Source: Streptomyces sp. JJ36
Lineage (GTDB): Bacteria > Actinomycetota > Actinomycetes > Streptomycetales > Streptomycetaceae
DNA: 36,250 bases
Assembly (NCBI RefSeq): GCF_021696945.1
Contig: NZ_JACYHE010000063.1
Span: 1 to 36,250, forward strand
Direction of reading: 5' to 3'
Part shown: positions 31,559-36,250 of the stretch, one piece after another
Layout: every line of letters begins with the position of its first letter
How positions within the stretch are numbered: the stretch's first letter is position 1
Program-made: the position numbers and the translations under genes
Notes under the pieces: generated by a model
What the model saw: only the letters and a program-made list of their open reading frames with translations
Database searches by the model: none
Told to the model about the DNA's origin: nothing

Positions 31559-33067
31559 ATGCCGTCCCCCTTTCCCGCGGACCGCGCGGATGGCGCCTCG
31601 CCGTCCGAGCGCGGCACGCTCGACGCTCTCCTCACCCAGGCCCGCCGGCTGCGCGGCGGGATCGACGCCATGCGCCGCGGCACCGCGGAGGAGGACGACG
31701 CGGACGCCGGCGATCCGCACCGCCGCTGGCAGCGAGCGCTCTGCGAGCTCGCCGTGCACCATCTGGACGACCTCGGCGGTCAGCTCAGCCAGTTGCGGGA
31801 CGGGGTCCCCGCCGAGCCGCCCGGCCGTGCCGGGGCCGCCCCGGACGAGCACGGCCCGGCGGCGTACGGGCCCGCCGCGCCCGGTCCCGCCGCGGAGGGC
31901 GCCGGGTCGCTCGTCGGCCGGGTGGGCAGCGCCGACTGGAACCTGCTCACCGACGAGGTCACCTGGTCCGGCGAGCTGTACGCCATCTTCGGGCGCACGG
32001 CGGCGGACGGGCCGCTCTCCCTCGACGAACTCCCCTCCTGGGTGTGGGAGGAGGACCAGCCCCGGCTGACCGCCGCGGTCACCGACTGCCTGGTGGACGG
32101 CCGGCCGGTCGACGGCCGGTTCCGCATCGTCCGGCCGGACGGCGGGGTGCGCAGCGTGCACATGATGGGCGAGCCGGTGCTGGACGCCGAGGGGGGCACC
32201 GCCTCCATGTGGGCGGTGGTCCGGGACGTCAGCGAGCTGCGCCGCAGTGAGCGGGCCGTGCGGGAGTCCCGGGACACCCTGCAGCGGCAGCGGTACCGGG
32301 ACCGCACGGAGCGGCGGCTCGCGGTGGAGATGCAGGAGGCGGTGCTGCCCCCGTGGCGGGGCTCGCGCCGGCTCCCGCACCGCTCGGGCACGGAGGCCGG
32401 CTGGCTCGACCTGGCCGCGCACTACCTGCCGTCCGCGACCGCCGCGCTGGTCGGCGGCGACTGGTACGACGCGCTGGAGCTGCCGGGCGGCGCCACCCTG
32501 CTCACGGTCGGCGATCTCACCGGGCACGGGGTGGCGGCCACCTCGGGCATGGCGCAGCTCCTGGGCGCGCTACGCGGGATGTCCGTGGCCGGGGTGGAGC
32601 CCGGCCCCCTGCTGGGCCATCTGAACCAGCTCCTGGACTCCGCCGCGCAGCCCGCCCTCGGCAGCGCACTGTGCTGCTGCTACGAACCGGGTTCGCGCGC
32701 GCTGACCTGGTCGCAGGCCGGGCACCCCGTACCGCTGCTGTTCCGCGACGGCGTGGGGCGCCCGCTCCCGGCGCCCGAGGGCGTGCTGCTGGGCGCGACC
32801 TCGGGTGCGTCGTACGGGCAGCGGACCGAGCAGCTCGAGCCCGGCGATCTGCTGCTGCTGCACACCGACGGCCTGGCCCCGCGCAGCACCGAGTTCGAGC
32901 TGCCCCGGCCGGGGGCGACGGGCGGAGCGGACCGGCTGCTCGCGCTGGCGCCCCGGTTCGCCACGGCGCGCACGGCACAGGAGTGCGTACGGGCCGTGGT
33001 CGAGGAGTTCGGGGACCGGGACCGCGAGGACGACGCCTGCGTGCTGATCGCCCGCGTCGCCGGCTGA
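31559..33067 (+). CDS. PAS-containing SpoIIE/RsbU-type PP2C phosphatase
   Basis: This 502-residue cytoplasmic regulator begins with a helical region (TLDALLTQARRLRGGIDAMRR), an Ala/Pro/Gly linker, then a PAS fold (about 115-230, from GSADWNLLTDEVTWSGELYAIFG to WAVVRDVSELRRSE). A coiled linker leads to a SpoIIE phosphatase domain (about 265-500). The metal ligands are present: GGDWYDAL near 298, VGDLTGHGVAAT, HTDGL near 434 and REDDACVLIA near 489, so it should be active on phosphorylated anti-anti-sigma proteins. Unlike the other phosphatase in this window it lacks a kinase domain. ATG 31559 is preceded by CGGAG. It converges on the NsdA-like gene with a 39-base gap. Confidence 0.92.
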   Translation: MPSPFPADRADGASPSERGTLDALLTQARRLRGGIDAMRRGTAEEDDADAGDPHRRWQRALCELAVHHLDDLGGQLSQLRDGVPAEPPGRAGAAPDEHGPAAYGPAAPGPAAEGAGSLVGRVGSADWNLLTDEVTWSGELYAIFGRTAADGPLSLDELPSWVWEEDQPRLTAAVTDCLVDGRPVDGRFRIVRPDGGVRSVHMMGEPVLDAEGGTASMWAVVRDVSELRRSERAVRESRDTLQRQRYRDRTERRLAVEMQEAVLPPWRGSRRLPHRSGTEAGWLDLAAHYLPSATAALVGGDWYDALELPGGATLLTVGDLTGHGVAATSGMAQLLGALRGMSVAGVEPGPLLGHLNQLLDSAAQPALGSALCCCYEPGSRALTWSQAGHPVPLLFRDGVGRPLPAPEGVLLGATSGASYGQRTEQLEPGDLLLLHTDGLAPRSTEFELPRPGATGGADRLLALAPRFATARTAQECVRAVVEEFGDRDREDDACVLIARVAG

Positions 33068-33092
33068 CCCCGCGCGGCCTCCGGAGCCCCGT

Positions 33093-33105
33093 CCCCCGGT
33101 GGGGG
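33093..33105. terminator. weak hairpin between convergent genes
   Basis: CCCCC (33093-33097) pairs with GGGGG (33101-33105) around a 3-base loop in the 39-base gap between the PAS-SpoIIE and NsdA-like stop codons. The stem is short, so this is only a candidate shared terminator. Confidence 0.35.
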
Positions 33106-33106
33106 T

Positions 33107-34582
33107 TCACGCCGGGGAGGCGCCCCTCACCTGGGCTCCGCGCGGCGCCTTCGGCAGCGTCTGCTCCACCTCCTCGCGCAGGTCCTCGACGGATCCGTAC
33201 CCGGCGTACCGCCCGGTGAGGCGGTACATCTCGCGGAGCCGGTCCCAGGTCCGGTGCGAGGACGTCTGGTTGATGCTGAGCAGGGCGAGCCGGGCGTAGC
33301 GGTCCGCCTGGTCGGGGTCGTCGGCGAGGAAGCAGGCCGAGGCCATGGTCAGATAGTCGAAGATCTTCGACCGCTGCCGCCCGTCGATGCGCAGCTCCAG
33401 GGCCTTCTCCGCGTAGTGCCGGGCCTGTGGCGCGGCCGCGGGGTCGTGCTCGGCCAGGGTGCGGTACGCCAGCGCCTGCATCCCGTACAGATCCTCCTCC
33501 TTGAAGATCTGCATCCAGCTCGGCGCCGGCACGTCGCCGCGGTCGGAGACGAAGAGCTCCTCCGCCTCCCCCAGGGTGCGCCGCATGGCCTGCCCGCGGC
33601 CCATCGCCGCCTGCGCCCAGGCCTCCACGGTGCAGAGCATGGCGCGGGTGCGAGGCAGCGTCGCCTCCCCGGAACCGGACTTGGCGAGCTGCATCAGGTC
33701 CAGCGCGTCGTCCGGGCGTCCGAGGTGGACCATCTGCCGGGCGGCGCGGGAGAGCGCCTCGCCGGCGCGCGGCCGGTCGCCGCCCTCGCGGGCCGCATGC
33801 GCGGCGATCACGAAGTACTTCTGTGCGGTCGGTTCCAGGCCCACGTCGTGGGACATCCAGCCGGCGAGCACCGCCAGGTTGGCCGCCACCCCCCACAGCC
33901 GCTGCTGGAGATGCGGCGGGTGCCGGTAGGCGAGCATCCCGCCCACCTCGTTGAGCTGGCCGACCACGGCCTTCCGCTGGAGACCGCCGCCCCTGGCCGC
34001 GTCCCAGGCCCGGAACACTTCGACCGAGCGTTCGAGGGCGTCGATCTCCTGGGCCCCCACGGGGGCCGCCTCGTAGCGGTCGAGGGAGATCCGGTCACCG
34101 GGACCGTGGCCGCCGGGGTGGGGGGAGAAGGGCACGGGGTCGGTCCCGAGCCAGTCCTGCATGGCACTGCTGAGTGCCGATCCTGCGGCGAGCGCGGCGC
34201 CCGCGCCCACCAAGCCGCGTCGGTTGAGCATGAGGTCCATTCCCGTGAATTCGGTGAGGACCTCGGCCGTCCGCTCCGGTGCCCAGGGCAGTCCGTCGAC
34301 GTTCTGTCGCTTCCCCGCCTGCCCCGGCTTGCGGAACCCGAGATCCTCGATGGTCACGACACGACCGAGTCGCTCGGTGAACAAGGCCGCCAGCACCTTC
34401 GGCACCGGATCCCGCGGGGTCTCCCCCACGTCGATCCACCGCCGCACCCGCGAGGTGTCCGTGGCCAGTTGCGGATGCCCCATGGCCGCCGCCTGCCGGT
34501 TCACGCTTCTCGCGAGTTCGCCCTTGGACCAGCCGGTGAGGCCGAAGAGGTCCGCGAGGCGGGTGTTGGGTTCCTTGGTCAC
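33107..34582 (-). CDS. NsdA-like regulatory protein with TPR-type helices
   Basis: The 491-residue product resembles NsdA, a negative regulator of Streptomyces differentiation and antibiotic production. An N-terminal HTH-like region (LADLFGLTGWSKGELARSVNRQ and TDTSRVRRWIDVGETPRDPVPKVLAALF) is followed by LPWAPERTAEVLTEFTGMDLMLNRRG. Next comes a short hydrophobic segment (about 121-137), then a C-terminal array of TPR-like helix pairs (AREGGDRPRAGEALSRAARQM, ALAYRTLAEHDPAAAPQARHYAEKALEL, YARLALLSINQTSS). It may bind DNA or partner proteins; its own targets are unknown. GTG 34582 is preceded by a GGGGG run. Its upstream region carries a triple 10-bp repeat (see separate entry). It may be a paralogue rather than NsdA itself. 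Confidence 0.8.
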   Translation of the reverse strand: MTKEPNTRLADLFGLTGWSKGELARSVNRQAAAMGHPQLATDTSRVRRWIDVGETPRDPVPKVLAALFTERLGRVVTIEDLGFRKPGQAGKRQNVDGLPWAPERTAEVLTEFTGMDLMLNRRGLVGAGAALAAGSALSSAMQDWLGTDPVPFSPHPGGHGPGDRISLDRYEAAPVGAQEIDALERSVEVFRAWDAARGGGLQRKAVVGQLNEVGGMLAYRHPPHLQQRLWGVAANLAVLAGWMSHDVGLEPTAQKYFVIAAHAAREGGDRPRAGEALSRAARQMVHLGRPDDALDLMQLAKSGSGEATLPRTRAMLCTVEAWAQAAMGRGQAMRRTLGEAEELFVSDRGDVPAPSWMQIFKEEDLYGMQALAYRTLAEHDPAAAPQARHYAEKALELRIDGRQRSKIFDYLTMASACFLADDPDQADRYARLALLSINQTSSHRTWDRLREMYRLTGRYAGYGSVEDLREEVEQTLPKAPRGAQVRGASPA

Positions 34583-34611
34583 GTCAAGCCCCCAGGTTCT
34601 CGGCTGAGTTG

Positions 34612-34617
34612 ACAGTA
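34612..34617 (-). promoter_or_regulatory. candidate -10 box of the NsdA-like gene
   Basis: On the minus strand these bases read TACTGT, which fits TANNNT, 30 bases upstream of the GTG start. The hexamer 17 bases further upstream (CGAAGC) is a poor -35, which would fit a promoter needing an activator. Confidence 0.45.
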
Positions 34618-34644
34618 GACCCGGCCGGGGGGCGGCTTCGAGCA

Positions 34645-34671
34645 TTCGCCAGGGTTCGCCAGGGTTCGCCA
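34645..34671 (-). repeat. three TGGCGAA repeats at exact 10-bp spacing
   Basis: On the minus strand TGGCGAA occurs three times, each start exactly 10 bases from the next (plus-strand TTCGCCA at 34645-34651, 34655-34661, 34665-34671); the first two spacers are both CCC. The array lies just upstream of the -35 position of the NsdA-like gene's candidate promoter. One helical turn between copies suggests a protein binding one face of the DNA. Confidence 0.8.
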
Positions 34672-34681
34672 CATGGTGTGC

Positions 34682-34697
34682 CACCCGTGCGCGGGTG
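34682..34697. promoter_or_regulatory. inverted repeat upstream of the APH-fold kinase gene
   Basis: CACCCG (34682-34687) and CGGGTG (34692-34697) form a perfect 6-bp inverted repeat with a 4-base spacer in the divergent region between the NsdA-like and kinase genes. It may be an operator for the kinase gene or merely a hairpin. No clear -35/-10 pair for the kinase gene is visible nearby. Confidence 0.35.
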
Positions 34698-34842
34698 TCC
34701 TGTAGGAACGCGCCACCCCGGCCCGGCGGCCGGTTCCTTCCGGCCCGCATTCCCCAGGGTGCTCCGGCCGGGTCGCCGGAGCCGTCCGCCGGGCCGGGTG
34801 GCGTTCGTCAACCGTCGGCGCACGAAGGGATCCTGCTCACCC

Positions 34843-35937
34843 ATGTATCCAGCAACGTCCCCCGTGTCCGCTCCGGCCCGGCCGCTTCTCGTGCCGCCCC
34901 CAGGCAGGCCCCGGCGCATGCGCGGTGGCGCGGCCCGGCCCGCCGGCGGGAGACTGGACCTGTCGGGCCCGCAGGGGGCGCAGCTCCGTTCCGTGCTCGC
35001 CGCGGTGCACCGGGTCTGCCCGGACTTCCAGCCGGCGCAGCTGCTGCGGCGGAGTGGACGCTCGGTGCTGCTGGCCGGCACGGCCGGCCGCGCCGCCGTG
35101 GTCGCCAAGTGCTTACTGGACGCCTCACCGGCCTGGGTGGAGCGTCTCCAGCACGAGACGGCCGCCTACCGCGCGTTCGTGCGCCACCGGCCACCGGTGC
35201 GGGTCCCGCGGCTGGTGGCCGCGGACCCGGAGACGGGCACGCTGGTGACGGAGCGGATCGCGGGGCGCCCCGCAGCGTTGCAGCGTCACCCGTTCGAGGC
35301 GCCCGCGCGCGCGGACGTACGGGCGGTGCTCGGGGCGATCGGGCGGCTGAATCTGTGGCAGCCGCCGCCCGGCGCCTTCGAGCGCCCCCTGGACTACCCG
35401 GCACGGCTCAGCCGGTACCACGAGCTGGGCCTGCTCACCGACCGCGACCTGGGCGACCTGCAGAAGCTGCTGCGTGGGATCGCCCACGCGGGCGGCCGGC
35501 CGCCCCGGCAGTTCTGCCACGGCGACGCGCTGCTGTCGAACGTGCTGCTGTCCCCGGCGGGCCCGGTGCTGGTCGACTGGGAACACGCCGGGTGGTACCT
35601 GCCCGGCTACGACCTGGCCACTCTGTGGACGGTGCTGGGCGACGCGCCGCTGGCCCGGCGGCAGATCAGCCAGCTCGCCCAGTCGGCGGGCCCGGCGGCC
35701 CGGGACGCCTTCCTGGTCAACCTCATGCTCATCCTCACCCGGGAGATCCGCACCTACGAGACCGCGGTGCAGCGCACCATGCGGGAGCCGGGACCGGCCG
35801 GGGCGGCCACCAGGCCCGCGCCCGGCAGCCCGGGAGGGCCGGCCACGGGCGAGGAGCAGCGGCTGCTGCTCCGCCGGTTGCACGACGACTGCGGCCTGGC
35901 CCGCCGGGCGGTGCGCGCCGCGGTCGGGACCCGCTGA
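34843..35937 (+). CDS. aminoglycoside phosphotransferase-fold kinase
   Basis: This 364-residue cytoplasmic protein has the APH/choline kinase fold. Visible are a Lys-containing N-lobe strand (RAAVVAKCLLD), the glutamate-bearing helix (LQHETAAYRAF), the catalytic loop CHGDALLSNVL with His226, Asp228 and Asn233, and the metal-binding LVDWEHAG with Asp245. The usual APH motif is H-x-D-x(4)-N then D, so all catalytic residues are in place. The substrate cannot be read from sequence: family members phosphorylate aminoglycosides, choline, sugars or macrolides, and a housekeeping small-molecule kinase is likeliest. ATG 34843 follows AAGGGA at a longish spacing; ATG 34918 is an alternative that drops a Pro-rich tail. 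A 6-bp hairpin follows the stop (36021-36037). Confidence 0.85.
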   Translation: MYPATSPVSAPARPLLVPPPGRPRRMRGGAARPAGGRLDLSGPQGAQLRSVLAAVHRVCPDFQPAQLLRRSGRSVLLAGTAGRAAVVAKCLLDASPAWVERLQHETAAYRAFVRHRPPVRVPRLVAADPETGTLVTERIAGRPAALQRHPFEAPARADVRAVLGAIGRLNLWQPPPGAFERPLDYPARLSRYHELGLLTDRDLGDLQKLLRGIAHAGGRPPRQFCHGDALLSNVLLSPAGPVLVDWEHAGWYLPGYDLATLWTVLGDAPLARRQISQLAQSAGPAARDAFLVNLMLILTREIRTYETAVQRTMREPGPAGAATRPAPGSPGGPATGEEQRLLLRRLHDDCGLARRAVRAAVGTR

Positions 35938-36020
35938 GGCGGGGGGCCTTCAGGGGCGGGCATCCGGGACGCGCCCGTGGCCGGCGCGGCGGGGTGCGTG
36001 GCACCCCTACGGCGCGGGAC

Positions 36021-36037
36021 GCCGCCCGTACGGCGGC
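36021..36037 (+). terminator. hairpin after the APH-fold kinase gene
   Basis: GCCGCC (36021-36026) pairs with GGCGGC (36032-36037) around a 5-base loop, 84 bases after the kinase stop and just before the next promoter. No T-run follows. Confidence 0.4.
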
Positions 36038-36039
36038 GC

Positions 36040-36067
36040 TTGACCGCCCGCCCCGCGGTCAATACCT
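36040..36067 (+). promoter_or_regulatory. candidate promoter with overlapping inverted-repeat operator
   Basis: TTGACC (36040-36045) is a good -35, and ATACCT (36062-36067) is a -10 candidate after a 16-base spacer. A perfect 8-bp inverted repeat (TTGACCGC at 36040-36047, GCGGTCAA at 36055-36062, spacer 7) overlaps the -35 and reaches the -10. That is the placement expected of a repressor operator. The next gene starts at 36106. Confidence 0.55.
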
Positions 36068-36105
36068 GTCCGGGCACGCAGGACGCAGACCCGCAGGAGG
36101 CCGCC

Positions 36106-36250
36106 GTGCGACGAGGACCCGACCGTCACTCCCCCGCCGGCGGCCGGAGCCCCCGGCGCGCCCGCCGCGGCACCCTGGCCGCCTGCGGCACGACAGCCGT
36201 GGTGGCGGTGCTGGCGCCGTTGCTGGGCGCGGGGCCGGCGGTGCCGGCGG
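36106..36250 (+). CDS. secreted or membrane-anchored protein (5' end only)
   Basis: The first 48 codons show a signal-peptide plan: a basic N-region with many arginines (VRRGPDRHSPAGGRSPRRARR), a hydrophobic core (TTAVVAVLAPLLGAG) and an A-x-A-like end (PAVPA) at the window edge. Two Arg-Arg pairs precede the core, but no clean twin-arginine consensus is present, so the Sec route is likelier. A Cys in TLAACGTT lies too early for a typical lipobox. The GTG follows a strong GCAGGAGG site, and a promoter with an operator-like repeat lies upstream. The mature protein is outside the window, so its function is unknown. Confidence 0.7.
   Translation, partial: MRRGPDRHSPAGGRSPRRARRGTLAACGTTAVVAVLAPLLGAGPAVPA

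Noticed and set aside
34843..35937. Aminoglycoside resistance gene
   Set aside because: The fold and catalytic residues fit the APH superfamily, but nothing points to an antibiotic substrate and no resistance context is present.

Overview
This 36.25-kb window is very GC-rich. Its gene set points to a streptomycete or close relative: a crr-ptsI pair, a cvn-type conservon, an NsdA-like regulator, two SpoIIE-type phosphatases, and GTG starts with AGGAGG-like ribosome sites. It looks like chromosomal core or near-core DNA. I see no tRNA, rRNA, CRISPR array, integrase or insertion sequence.

Layout. 1-2.6 kb: a possible divergent gene start, then crr (PTS enzyme IIA) and ptsI (PTS enzyme I), ended by a strong hairpin. 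2.6-5.7 kb, minus strand: a hypothetical protein downstream of an acetoacetyl-CoA synthetase. 6.0-8.4 kb: a GH31-family protein whose active-site motifs are heavily altered. 9.0-11.2 kb: glpF-glpK for glycerol uptake and phosphorylation, preceded by 620 gene-free bases and ended by an unusual repeat hairpin. 11.3-15.7 kb, minus strand: a four-gene conservon (sensor kinase-like CvnA, roadblock CvnB, DUF742 CvnC, Ras-like GTPase CvnD) with overlapping or nearly touching genes. 16.0-16.3 kb: a small two-helix membrane protein whose 3' end overlaps the next gene on the other strand.

16.2-23.5 kb, minus strand: the most interesting block, a three-gene operon for a MukBEF/MksBEF/JetABC-like SMC complex (probable kleisin, probable tandem winged-helix KITE subunit, 1559-residue SMC-like ATPase). 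No nuclease (JetD/MksG) gene lies in the window. It sits directly downstream of a GAF-SpoIIE phosphatase with a C-terminal anti-sigma-type kinase domain, and a large fused 5-oxoprolinase lies upstream of that.

29.6-36.25 kb: a probable C-terminal scrap of a glycosyltransferase gene, a HEAT-repeat-like protein, a PAS-SpoIIE phosphatase, an NsdA-like regulator with a striking triple 10-bp repeat at its promoter, an APH-fold kinase, and the start of a secreted protein behind a promoter with a perfect inverted repeat.

Functionally the window mixes carbon uptake (PTS, glycerol, acetoacetate, 5-oxoproline) with developmental and signalling genes (conservon, SpoIIE phosphatases, NsdA-like) and a chromosome- or plasmid-acting SMC machine. 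All assignments come from reading motifs; no database search was run.
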